A stretch of DNA of 64,000 nt from Gammaproteobacteria bacterium (GTDB lineage Bacteria; Pseudomonadota; Gammaproteobacteria; Steroidobacterales; Steroidobacteraceae): positions 62,001 to 126,000 of the forward strand of contig VGVG01000003.1 of the NCBI GenBank assembly GCA_016874055.1. The letters are read 5' to 3'. The stretch's first letter is position 1. Each line of letters starts with the position of its first letter. Made by a program: the position numbers and the translations under genes. The notes beneath the pieces are model-generated. The model was not told where the DNA came from and did not search any database. It saw nothing but the letters and a program-made list of their open reading frames with translations. Positions 16,631-25,334 of this stretch are shown one piece after another.

Positions 16631-18547
16631 ATGCCTGCATCCATCGTCCAGCGCAACAAGAAGTCCTTCAAAAAGGTCAAAGTCGATACCGTCACCATCG
16701 ATATCATCGAAAGTGCGCTGCGTAATGCGCGATATGAGATGGATACGGTGCTTTTTCGAACGGCAATGTCGCCGGGTATTCGCGAACAGCATGACGAGTT
16801 CCCGATGATCGCCAACACCGAAGGTAAGATGGTCGTTGGTCAGTTCGGCTCGTTTATCTGGGGCTTCATGCAGGGTTACGACGGTACGGTCGAGGAGGGC
16901 GATATCTTCCTCACCTCCGATCCATACTCAGTTAACGGCGCCATCAGTCACGCCAACGACTGGCTGATGCTCATGCCGGTGTACCACAACGGTCGCATAA
17001 TCGCGTGGTCCGCGATGTTCGGTCACATGACAGACGTGGGTGGTAAGGTTCCGGGGTCGCTACCAACCGACGGTACGACCATCTACGAAGATGGCATCGT
17101 TGTGCCGCCGGTTAAGATCTTCAAGGGCGGCAAACTAAACGACGACGTGCTGCGCGTCGTGTTGCATAACTGTCGTTTGCCTGAGTGGAATCTCTCCGAC
17201 TTTAACGCTATCACGGCGGCGCTGCGCACGGCAGGCACACGATGCATCGAAATTGCCGAGCGATTCGGCGACGACGTATTTTATTCGGCGATGGACGCCA
17301 TGCTTGAGCGAAACAAGCGCGCAATGCGTGCGCTCATTCGACAGAACGTACCTGAGAGTAAGCAGCATTTTGAGGACTATATTTGCGACGACGGTCTCAA
17401 CATGGGTCCGTACCGTATCAAGTGCAGCATGTGGCGTGAGGGTGATAACTGCATCTTCGATTTCACCGGGACGGATCCGCAGTCCATTTCTTCGATCAAC
17501 TTTTTGTTGAATGAGGAGATGTTCAAGATGTTTGCGGGCATCTACATGATCATGGTGTTCGACCCGCAGATTCTGTTCAACGACGGATTTTATGATCTTA
17601 TGGAAGTCCGTATTCCACCGGGAACGCTGCTCAAACCGCTTAAGCCCGCAGCCTTGTCCTGTCGTACCCATGCACTCGGACGCATCTTCGACATCCTGGC
17701 GGGTTTGCTCGGTCAGGGTAACCCTGACTTCATGTGTGGCGCCGGCTTCTCCGATAGCCCGCACTTCATGTACTCGGGCTACGATAAGAACGGCGAGTGG
17801 TACCAGCTGTATCAGATCACCTTCGGTGGCATTCCGGGTAAGCCGTTTGGCGACGGTCCAGATGGTCACTCGCTGTGGCCGTCGTTCACCAACGTGCCGA
17901 ACGAGTTCCTCGAGAGCTACTTCCCGCTTCGAATCGATATCTACGAAACGATTGCCGATACCGGGGGAGCCGGGAAGAACCGAGGAGGTAATGGTCTACG
18001 TATTGGCTACCGCTTCCTGGAGCCGGGTGAGATTTCTATTCACGATGATCGTTGGCTCACGTATCCATGGGGAGCGAATGGCGGCGAGCCAGGGGCCCGC
18101 AGCCGCAAGCTGCTGCAGCGCGCAGATGGCACCACGCGGTTGCTGCCCTCGAAAATTGATCACGTCAAGGTAGAGACAGGCGATGTATTGATCGCCGACA
18201 CTTGGGGCGGCGGCGGTTGGGGCGATCCGCTGGAGCGGGATGCGGCCCAGGTCAGCTTCGACGTGGCGGCTGGACTCGTCACTGTCAAAGGCGCTAGACG
18301 CTATGGCGTCGTCTGTAACGCCGATGGCAAAGTCGACCAAGTCGCTACTGAGGCGCTGCGTACTGAAATACGCATGAAGCGAGGCCCGAAGAAAATCTTT
18401 GATCGCGGCTTCGAGTCGATCGAGGAGCTTAAGGGTCGTTGTAAGGCCGAGACAGGGTTCGATCCGCCCGCTCAACCGCACTTCACGAAGTGGGCAGCTG
18501 TCGCCGCAGAAGCCATGATGCGCAAGAAGGGCATCAAGGCAGCCTGA
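16631..18547 (+). CDS. hyuB: Hydantoinase/oxoprolinase subunit B
   Basis: A 638-residue HyuB-family subunit, partner of the gene just upstream. Visible family features include ALRNARYEMDTVLFRTAMSP at the N terminus, the FGSFIWGFMQGYD stretch, EEGDIFLTSDPYSVNGAISH, and the C-terminal block GGAGKNRGGNGLRIGYRF with DTWGGGGWGDPLERD. The enzyme is an (alpha beta) complex that uses ATP to open or carboxylate its substrate. GAGAGGA stands nine bases before the ATG. A strong intrinsic terminator follows directly, so the hyuA-hyuB unit ends here. The length is at the long end of the family; no truncation is seen. Acetone-carboxylase-like activity cannot be excluded. Confidence 0.92.
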   Translation: MPASIVQRNKKSFKKVKVDTVTIDIIESALRNARYEMDTVLFRTAMSPGIREQHDEFPMIANTEGKMVVGQFGSFIWGFMQGYDGTVEEGDIFLTSDPYSVNGAISHANDWLMLMPVYHNGRIIAWSAMFGHMTDVGGKVPGSLPTDGTTIYEDGIVVPPVKIFKGGKLNDDVLRVVLHNCRLPEWNLSDFNAITAALRTAGTRCIEIAERFGDDVFYSAMDAMLERNKRAMRALIRQNVPESKQHFEDYICDDGLNMGPYRIKCSMWREGDNCIFDFTGTDPQSISSINFLLNEEMFKMFAGIYMIMVFDPQILFNDGFYDLMEVRIPPGTLLKPLKPAALSCRTHALGRIFDILAGLLGQGNPDFMCGAGFSDSPHFMYSGYDKNGEWYQLYQITFGGIPGKPFGDGPDGHSLWPSFTNVPNEFLESYFPLRIDIYETIADTGGAGKNRGGNGLRIGYRFLEPGEISIHDDRWLTYPWGANGGEPGARSRKLLQRADGTTRLLPSKIDHVKVETGDVLIADTWGGGGWGDPLERDAAQVSFDVAAGLVTVKGARRYGVVCNADGKVDQVATEALRTEIRMKRGPKKIFDRGFESIEELKGRCKAETGFDPPAQPHFTKWAAVAAEAMMRKKGIKAA

Positions 18548-18568
18548 GTGCTGGGTGAACGGACACCA

Positions 18569-18599
18569 GTTCCCGCACTTCGCGGTGCGGGAACTTTTT
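18569..18599 (+). terminator. Intrinsic terminator after hyuB
   Basis: GTTCCCGCAC and GTGCGGGAAC form a perfect 10-bp stem around a six-base loop (TTCGCG), followed by TTTTT. It lies 22 bases after the hyuB stop and ends the lyase-hyuA-hyuB unit before the second cysteine hydrolase. Confidence 0.9.
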
Positions 18600-18631
18600 C
18601 GGAAATTCCGAATGAGTGACATCCTATCCGG

Positions 18632-19258
18632 ATGAGCGACACTTATAAAAACGTCGGTTACGCTTCGACTCAGATTGGTATAGGTAGCCGGGCGGCAGTG
18701 CTCGTCGTCGACTGGCAGCTCGCCTTTACGGACCCCCGTTTCGAAATGGGTGGACTCGCGCGCTTGCATTCGGCCCGCGACAATACTGCGGCGCTACTTA
18801 AGACCGCGCGATCATCAAGAGTTCCAGTGGCAGCTTGCTACACGGCGTACTGCAGCCAAAAGGACATGCCCCTTTGGAAGGTCGCGGCTGTCCGTCGTGA
18901 CTTTTTTTTTGGGCATGAGTGTACCGAAATAGATCCCAAGATCCACGATCCCTCAAACTTCACCTACTGTAAGAACGCACCATCGATGTTTTTTCACACA
19001 CCCCTCATCACTTGGCTCGTTAAACAACAAATCGACTCGGTATTCGTGACCGGTTGTACGACGAGCGGCTGCGTTCGGGCAACTATCGTTGATGCGTTTT
19101 CCCACGGACTTCGGGTTCAAGTGATTTCCGATTGCTGCGGCGACGCCGAGCAGGGGCCACACGACGATACTTTGCGTGACGTGGGCCGTCGATATGCCGA
19201 CGTTATCAACCGAGAGACCGCCGAGCACTGGATGCAACTGCAGCATGGTGCGACATGA
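18632..19258 (+). CDS. Isochorismatase-like cysteine hydrolase (second copy)
   Basis: A 208-residue hydrolase of the same superfamily as the gene at 11475. Catalytic Asp is in VLVVDWQLAFTDPRF, Lys in NFTYCKNAPSMFFHT and Cys in TGCTTSGCVRATIVDA. The GCTTSGCVRATIVDA loop again resembles N-carbamoylsarcosine amidohydrolase. A seven-codon mini-ORF (18612-18635) with a near-identical ATGAGTGAC/ATGAGCGAC opening overlaps the start, and no strong ribosome binding site precedes it. The stop overlaps the ATG of the next gene by four bases. Presence directly after hyuA-hyuB fits a two-step ring opening and carbamoyl removal as in creatinine breakdown through N-methylhydantoin; pathway assignment is inference. 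Confidence 0.87.
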   Translation: MSDTYKNVGYASTQIGIGSRAAVLVVDWQLAFTDPRFEMGGLARLHSARDNTAALLKTARSSRVPVAACYTAYCSQKDMPLWKVAAVRRDFFFGHECTEIDPKIHDPSNFTYCKNAPSMFFHTPLITWLVKQQIDSVFVTGCTTSGCVRATIVDAFSHGLRVQVISDCCGDAEQGPHDDTLRDVGRRYADVINRETAEHWMQLQHGAT

Positions 19259-21435
19259 AGCGCCGCCACTTTCTCAAGGTTGGAGCGACTGCGACCGGCG
19301 GCTTCTACTTAACCGCATCGATTGGGTCCGTGTTCGCTCTCGATACCGCCAGGGAGACAGGGACCAGAGGGGGGCAGTTCAACGCGTATCTCGAAATTGA
19401 TAAAGACGGGCGAATTTTCATCACTTGTCCACAAGCGGAAATGGGGCAGGGAATACACGACGGTCTACCAAAGATATTGGCAGAGGAGCTAGAGGCGCAG
19501 TGGGAAGATGTCGTGATTCGTCTCGCAGGAGGCGAGGATACTTATGTCAATCCCATCACTCGACGACATCGAACAGCCAGTAGCGATTCAACAATGACCT
19601 ATTTCGCACTAATGCGTACCACAGGCGCCACGGCACGCGAGATGTTGCGAGCTGCTGCCGCGGAGCGCTGGGGTGTTTCGCTAAATGAATGCCGCGCTGA
19701 ACGCTCGAAAATCCTACACGAACGATCGGGTCACTCTTTCTCCTATGGTGAGTTAGCAGCAGACGCAGCGCGACAATCTGTGCCGTCCTCTGCTGAACTT
19801 AAAGATCAGACTCGTTTTTCACTCGTTGGTACCACCACCCCCCGGAAGGACACCCCAAGTAAGGTGGACGGGTCAGCAATATTTGGTATCGACGTGACCC
19901 TGCCCGGAATGCTTCACGCCGTGCTTCGAAGATCTACGACCGTGAAATCACGGGTCATCGAATTCGATCGCGATGCGGTACTAACGTTCCCGGGTGTTGT
20001 GGATGCATTCGAGGTAAGTGACGGCGTAGCCATCGTCGCCAAGAGCACTTGGCATGCGCGACGTGCGGCGGACACCATCACTGTGAAATTCGATGAATCG
20101 GAATCGCTTGCCATCAATACGGCAGGACTCCGTCAACGGTTGCGAAATGCGCTGAATCAGGACGATCTCGCATTGATCGCGCGACCGGGACGTGGACAAC
20201 CATTCCCTGACCTTGACGCCACCTTGAAGGCGCTCTCGGTCGCCCATCGACGCTTTGAATGGGAGTATGAAGTCCCATACGTCGCGCATGCAGCGCTGGA
20301 GCCGCTCTGCGCAACGGTCGTAGTTCACGCCGATGAGGTCGAGGCGTGGATACCGACCCAGCAGCCAGACCGAGTTAGAGATGTAATGTCTGAATTAACG
20401 GGTGTTGCGCGATCGCGTTGCCTCTTAAATGTCACGTTCCTTGGGGGCGGATTTGGTCGCAAGTGGGAATTGGATTTCGTTCGGCAAGCCGTACAAATAG
20501 CGAATGCAGTGTCGAAAAGACGACCTAACACGCCGGTAAAACTCACTTGGACTCGTGAGCAGGACTTCCGACACGATCGATTCCGTCCTGCACACATGGT
20601 TCGGACGCGAATCGGTATCGATGAGTCGAATAATATCTTGGTCGTCCAGAGTCGAATCACGGGTGGGAGTATATTGCGACAGATAAATCGTCCACCACCA
20701 CCGGGCGTCGCCGATTTTTTCGCCGTCGGTGACTTAATTTCTAATAGGTATCTAATTCCGCTTAAGTTTGCCGACTTCGTCGAGGTGTATGAACCCGTCC
20801 CGATCGGCATGTGGCGATCGGTATCTTCCTCAATGAACGGATTTTTCTCCGAGAGCGCACTCGACGACGTAGCGTACTTGGTGCGCCGGGATCCGCTGCA
20901 GCTACGCCTCGAGCTCTGCGAAGACGATCCCCGAGCCGTAGCCGTGTTGCGCAAGGCGGCTCAGCTCTCGGACTGGGAACGACCCCTTGGAAAAGGCCGA
21001 GGACGGGGTATTTCGCTTACTGTCGCTTACGGCTCGTATTGTGCTGAGATAGTCGAGGTCGCTGTCAAGGGACGAGGGGTTACTATCACGCGCGTTATCA
21101 CGGTGTTCGATTGCGGTCTCATCATTGATCCGCGCAATGTCGAGGCGCAAGTGCAGGGCGGAATTATTTGGGGTCTCTCTGCAGCAATCGACGGTCAAGT
21201 TCGCTTTGAGAAGGGTGCCGCAATAGAAAGTAATTTTGACAATGCTCCGATCCTTCGATTTGCACAAACTCCGCCTATTGAGGTTCATTTATTGCGAAGC
21301 GGGTATCCTCCCGGCGGGGCCGGGGAGGCCAGTGTTCCGGGCGTAGCGCCGGCGCTCGCAAGTGCGATTCAGATAGCTTGCGGCGAACGTCCGCGGAGTC
21401 TGCCCATCGTTTCATCTGGATTCACGTTCACCTGA
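19255..21435 (+). CDS. Orphan molybdopterin subunit of a xanthine dehydrogenase / isoquinoline oxidoreductase-type enzyme
   Basis: A 726-residue molybdopterin-binding large subunit of the xanthine oxidase family, closest in plan to the isoquinoline 1-oxidoreductase beta subunit. It opens with a twin-arginine-like export signal (MKRRHFLKVGATATGGFYL), and has the family blocks QAEMGQGIHDGLPKILAEEL, TFLGGGFGRKWELDFVRQAV and YPPGGAGEASVPGVAPALAS. Such enzymes hydroxylate N-heterocycles or oxidise aldehydes with electrons leaving through a [2Fe-2S] subunit, but no small Fe-S subunit gene is adjacent. The start overlaps the preceding cysteine hydrolase stop (ATGA). With hydantoinases nearby, a ring hydroxylation before ring opening is plausible. 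Export signal, and absence of a partner, are what the sequence shows. Confidence 0.87.
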   Translation: MKRRHFLKVGATATGGFYLTASIGSVFALDTARETGTRGGQFNAYLEIDKDGRIFITCPQAEMGQGIHDGLPKILAEELEAQWEDVVIRLAGGEDTYVNPITRRHRTASSDSTMTYFALMRTTGATAREMLRAAAAERWGVSLNECRAERSKILHERSGHSFSYGELAADAARQSVPSSAELKDQTRFSLVGTTTPRKDTPSKVDGSAIFGIDVTLPGMLHAVLRRSTTVKSRVIEFDRDAVLTFPGVVDAFEVSDGVAIVAKSTWHARRAADTITVKFDESESLAINTAGLRQRLRNALNQDDLALIARPGRGQPFPDLDATLKALSVAHRRFEWEYEVPYVAHAALEPLCATVVVHADEVEAWIPTQQPDRVRDVMSELTGVARSRCLLNVTFLGGGFGRKWELDFVRQAVQIANAVSKRRPNTPVKLTWTREQDFRHDRFRPAHMVRTRIGIDESNNILVVQSRITGGSILRQINRPPPPGVADFFAVGDLISNRYLIPLKFADFVEVYEPVPIGMWRSVSSSMNGFFSESALDDVAYLVRRDPLQLRLELCEDDPRAVAVLRKAAQLSDWERPLGKGRGRGISLTVAYGSYCAEIVEVAVKGRGVTITRVITVFDCGLIIDPRNVEAQVQGGIIWGLSAAIDGQVRFEKGAAIESNFDNAPILRFAQTPPIEVHLLRSGYPPGGAGEASVPGVAPALASAIQIACGERPRSLPIVSSGFTFT

Positions 21436-21439
21436 ACTC

Positions 21440-22894
21440 GTGGCGACAGACGCAATACGCAAATTCGGACTTTGGACGGGGCTGATCCTTTTCCTGACGG
21501 TGTTGGCCTTACCTGTCCCTGCGGGTTTGTCGCAGATCGGCTGGCATGTCGCTGCCGTCACCGTTTTAGTCGGCTTTTGGTGGTTTACCGAGGCAGTACC
21601 TGTGACGCTGACCGGTAGCCTGCCGTTCCTTGTATTACCGCTGCTCGGGGTAGCGAAACCCGATGCGGTCGCTGGGTTCTACATGTCGCCGGTGTTATTT
21701 TTGATTTTGGGCGGTTCGCTAATTGGATTGTCGTTCGAGAAGTGGAATCTCCACCGCCGCGTAGCGCTCATTGTGGTTTCGCGGGTGAATCCAGCACCGC
21801 GCTCATTACTACTCGCGCTGATGGGTGTAACGGCATTTGTTTCGATGTGGGTCAACAATTCCGCGACCACGGTTATGATGTTGCCGATCGCCCTGGCTGC
21901 GTTGGCTGCGGTCGTTCCAAATAACGACTCGGTGAGCGTAGTCTCTCGCGACCATCAAAATTTTGCGGCGGCGACGATCTTAGCGATTTCATTCGCCTCT
22001 AATCTGGGTGGTTTCGCAACACCGATCGGAACCCCCGTTAACTCGATCGCCATCGGCATTCTCGATCGTAGTTACGGCGTGAACATCAGTTTTGCGGAAT
22101 GGATGGCCTACGGTGTGCCGTTCACGCTGCTCGGTGTTCCGATCTGTTGGTGGATTCTGTCGCGGGTGACACTACCGTTCAAATTTGAGGGCGCCACGCG
22201 AGACGCGGTCCGACAGGCCATCGGGGAGCCAGGACCGATGCAAACACCTGAGAGGCGTGTACTCACCATCGTATTAGTTGTTGCCATTAGCTGGATTTTT
22301 TCGCCATTAATCGTTGGCTTCATTCCAAACCTGACCGACGCCGGAGTCGCAATCGCTGGGGCGCTTGCGCTCTGTTTATGCCCCGCGGGTGATCGGCGAG
22401 CGCACGGCTCGCCAGTGTTGCTCGAATGGGAAGACGCGAAGCGCGCTCCTTGGTATCTAATTCTGCTGCTCGGGGGTGGTCTCGCACTTGCGGATGCGGT
22501 AGTGAAATCGGGCTTGTCAGCCTGGATCGGTCATTCCCTCGTTGCAGTCAGTGGATTACCGTGGATCCCCATGCTGCTCGCAATTACCGTGTTGTGCGCG
22601 CTGATCACCGAAGCAGCAAGTAATGTTGCAACCGCGACGATTTTCATGCCGATCGCCGCGACGCTCGCGATGGGCGCTAATTATGACCCGACGATCGCTG
22701 CGCTTGCAGCGGCGATGGCAGCTAACCTCGGGTTTGCTAATCCTGCGGCCACGTCGTCGAACGCCCTCGTTTACGCGACGGGGCGTGTGCCAATCACCGC
22801 GATGCTAAAAACGGGAATCTGTATCGATATCGTCGGGGCAGTAATTATCACGCTCGTATGTGCTCACATCGTTCCCATGCTCCCGCTCCGCTGA
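21440..22894 (+). CDS. DASS-family (SLC13) dicarboxylate/anion transporter
   Basis: A 484-residue polytopic membrane protein of the divalent anion:Na+ symporter family. About 11-12 hydrophobic segments are visible, with the conserved WWFTEAVPVTLTGSLPFLVL helix and the two substrate-site SNT-like motifs MWVNNSATTVMMLPIAL and TEAASNVATATIFMPIAA. GTG at 21440, four bases after the oxidoreductase stop, is the start; no in-frame ATG near it gives the full first helix. It ends the plus-strand run that starts with the cysteine hydrolase and is likely the uptake system for the pathway's acid substrate. Substrates of the family include succinate, malate, citrate and tartrate; specificity cannot be read. 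Confidence 0.9.
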   Translation: MATDAIRKFGLWTGLILFLTVLALPVPAGLSQIGWHVAAVTVLVGFWWFTEAVPVTLTGSLPFLVLPLLGVAKPDAVAGFYMSPVLFLILGGSLIGLSFEKWNLHRRVALIVVSRVNPAPRSLLLALMGVTAFVSMWVNNSATTVMMLPIALAALAAVVPNNDSVSVVSRDHQNFAAATILAISFASNLGGFATPIGTPVNSIAIGILDRSYGVNISFAEWMAYGVPFTLLGVPICWWILSRVTLPFKFEGATRDAVRQAIGEPGPMQTPERRVLTIVLVVAISWIFSPLIVGFIPNLTDAGVAIAGALALCLCPAGDRRAHGSPVLLEWEDAKRAPWYLILLLGGGLALADAVVKSGLSAWIGHSLVAVSGLPWIPMLLAITVLCALITEAASNVATATIFMPIAATLAMGANYDPTIAALAAAMAANLGFANPAATSSNALVYATGRVPITAMLKTGICIDIVGAVIITLVCAHIVPMLPLR

Positions 22895-23056
22895 TCACGA
22901 CCCGTAACGTGGGGCGATCGTAAAAAGCGATATTACTTTTCTCGAAGAGACTCAGGATGATGAATCCCGTGGTCCTTAGTTCGAATCCAGGCGGGCCTAG
23001 TTTTGTATCTACGATTCACAGAGTCCCGACATCTGCGAGAGTCAGTTTAGGGGGGG
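22895..23056. other. Noncoding stretch with T-arm-like motif and hairpin
   Basis: 162 bases between the DASS carrier and the DUF418 pseudogene without a gene. GTTCGAATCC (22979-22988) followed by AGGCGGGCC looks like the 3' part of a tRNA but no matching 5' half is found. A run AGGGGGGGTC facing CCCTCCT near 23048-23070 can form a hairpin and might be a bidirectional transcription end. Confidence 0.35.
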
Positions 23057-24224
23057 TCAGACTCCCTCCTTTCCAAGATAGACCCATCGTCGCAGGACGC
23101 TCTCTACGGGCTCGAGCCGATACCGACGGCGCCACGCGGAACACAACAACAGCGAAATCAGCGCAACGGCTACAGCGATCGGAACATAAAATGCTGTGGC
23201 GAGTTTGCCGACCGCACCCAGCCCGTAGCCTGAGAAAATCAAGGACATCAAAAGTCCTTGCAGCAAGTACGCCGTCAATGACGTTCCGCCTGCGCGGATC
23301 AACCCCGCGCGCACTGAGGAGTCAGGACGCCGCATCCACGCTGCCATTAATCCGAGATATCCCATGGTGGAGAACGGACTCCCCAAGGTAATTACCGCAA
23401 GACCTGCCATAAACGGCGGATCCAACTCACTGGAGCTCGTCAGCATGAGCCAACCGCCAGCGGCTGCGAGTATTAGTCAAATCGGTAGGTCGATGCGACG
23501 CGCACGAGACCAGCGCGGCGAGTTGGAATCGAGTAGTAGGCCACTACGAGAGAGATAGAGTCCGTAGAGCATGAAGGCTAGTGCGCCGACGCCTTGTATG
23601 GCGAGCATCCAAGTGAAATCGGATGCCCGTGCGTTGACTCGAGTCGCCGCTACGGTAAAAAACGAGGATCAGCGAAACCGGCCAAGCGTGCTGCAGCGTC
23701 TGCCACCTCCGTCGCGTTCGCCTCATCCAATGCCGCAACGGCCTCCTCTGTTGAAAGCAACCTGGTGCTCGCCGCGACCAGCACCGCGAGCGTGATCTGC
23801 AGCAGATAGATTCCGATGGCCCAACGTCGAAGTCTCGCGGCCACAAAATTTCGAAAAAGCAACAGGAGAGTTCCAAGGAGCGAGTACATGACGAGGATGT
23901 CGCCGTAGAGAAGAGGAGGGTGATATTAAGGAACCAGAGCATGCGTCGGGAATAGCGACCCGCGAAGTTCGCGTTCTGTTGGCTGCTGGTCAACATCTGC
24001 TGATGGACGCCCACGCCAAACATGAGCGAGAAGAGCGAATAGGACTTGAGCAGGAACAGGGTGGCGACGATCCACCAGAGGATGCGGTCTGTCGGGGTCC
24101 CCCAGCCGGTGCCGATCACACCGCGGAAGCTGGCGTGGGCGAAGAAGTCCACATTGACCACCGCGATGCCGAACAGCGCGAAGGCGCGCACCAGATCAGG
24201 TAACGGATATCGGATTTGGCTCAC
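23057..24224 (-). pseudogene. Broken DUF418-family membrane protein
   Basis: Three pieces in different frames add up to one DUF418 protein of about 390 residues. The start (24224 down to about 23900) reads PDLVRAFALFGIAVVNVDFF and FSLMFGVGVHQQM; a middle piece near 23890-23650 reads MYSLLGTLLLLFRNFVAARL and continues in another frame as WMLAIQGVGALAFMLYGLYL; the end (23446-23057) reads TLGSPFSTMGYLGLMAAWMR and SLTAYLLQGLLMSLIFSGYG. At least two frame changes and an in-frame TGA near 23478 separate them, so no single protein can be made. DUF418 proteins are multi-span membrane proteins of unknown function. It is a remnant, possibly of recent loss because the remaining stretches are well conserved. 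The frameshifts could in part be assembly errors. Confidence 0.8.
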
Positions 24225-24617
24225 ATCCCGAATCTTGGTGAAGGGGAGCTCAGAGGCGCAACCGTGAGGACTATAGTCAAAACCAGATTCTTATACTCGT
24301 ACCCCCCTTTTTTTGACCGTTGATTAAGCTCTGCTTGCGCAAGTGTTCTCGCTCTAGAAATCACCTGTTAAAACCACGATATTTACTTACACATTCACTT
24401 ACACACGACTTAGTGCCGCGTGTAGGTCATTAGAGGCCAGCCGCGATTCCGGAGTCTAGCCTTCTCGAAATATCACACGCGAAGTGTTCATCGTAGCACT
24501 CGTCTTCTTGTAATAGGATAGGTTCGCGCTTCAAAGATTGGCGCGAGTGAGGGTGACTACCCATAAAAAGCGGCGGGGTGGTTAAACGCGCGTCACGAGT
24601 TAGGGTGATGTTGTGCC
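24225..24617. other. Intergenic region without a gene
   Basis: 393 bases with no credible coding sequence on either strand. It contains a T-rich tract (24306-24312), a direct repeat of ACTTACACA (twice, near 24387-24407) and lower GC than the flanks. These features resemble the edge of a degraded mobile or phage-derived segment, but no integrase or attachment site is demonstrable. Confidence 0.4.
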
Positions 24618-25334
24618 TTAGAGGGTTCGCTGGCCGCTGGCCGACAGCCAGTGACGAAGCATCACCGCCGCACGTTCCCCAGACCGACGCGCGAGCGAAA
24701 AAACCTTTGCTGGCGCCAGCGACTCGTCAGCGCGATCTGAGATCATTCTTACGCAGGCAAAAGGCACACCGAATTCAAAACACACCTGAGCAACGGCTGC
24801 GCCTTCCATATCAACGCAGACTGCGGTCGGCACGGCCACTGAGACTCGCTCCCGTTGGTGCGAAGTCCCGATGACTTGATCCCCCGTCGCGACATCGCCG
24901 ACCAACGTTCGCGGCGCGCGACTCCCGAGCCCATCGAGCATGGCCCGACGAAGTGATGCTGTAAGCGCCCTATCAGCCGGGAGCGCCGATCGTTCCAGCA
25001 ACGGGATATGGGCGGGAGGGTAGAAGGGGGACGCGTCCAAGTCGTGCTGATAGAGATCGTCCGCAAAGACTACGTCCCCGATCGCAAGATCGTCGATCAA
25101 TGCACCGGCTATCCCTGAGAAAACGATCTGGCGCGGCTTTAGCACCGTAATCAAATGTGCAGCAGTCGACGCCGCTGCAACCTTCCCCCAGCGCGAGAAC
25201 GAGAGTGCTACAGGGTGCCCAGAGATCTTTCCTTGGACGACTTTACGACCGGCAGAGCTATTGGCGGCGGGGTGGTCGATAGAGTCTAAAATCGCCTCCA
25301 GCTCCTGCGGCATTGCAGTTAATATCAAAATCAT
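24618..25334 (-). CDS. mtnN: 5'-methylthioadenosine/S-adenosylhomocysteine nucleosidase
   Basis: A 238-residue purine nucleosidase of the MTAN (Pfs) family that removes adenine from methylthioadenosine and S-adenosylhomocysteine, recycling the products of SAM-dependent reactions. The family blocks are FSGIAGALIDDLAIGDVV, CVDMEGAAVAQVCFEFGV with the substrate-binding Met-Glu, and VRMISDRADESL with the catalytic Asp. An AT-rich region with a TATATTAT-like element lies just before the ATG. SAM recycling may support the nearby methyltransferase, but the enzyme is housekeeping in most bacteria. The N-terminal LILTAMPQELEAIL stretch is as in the family. Confidence 0.9.
   Translation of the reverse strand: MILILTAMPQELEAILDSIDHPAANSSAGRKVVQGKISGHPVALSFSRWGKVAAASTAAHLITVLKPRQIVFSGIAGALIDDLAIGDVVFADDLYQHDLDASPFYPPAHIPLLERSALPADRALTASLRRAMLDGLGSRAPRTLVGDVATGDQVIGTSHQRERVSVAVPTAVCVDMEGAAVAQVCFEFGVPFACVRMISDRADESLAPAKVFSLARRSGERAAVMLRHWLSASGQRTL

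Noticed and set aside
17135-18769. Two long minus-strand frames over hyuB
   Set aside because: Arg/His/Val-rich sequence with no domains, opposite a clear HyuB; a shadow of codon bias.
22970-23010. Functional tRNA gene
   Set aside because: Only a T-arm-like motif is found; no anticodon arm or acceptor partner upstream.
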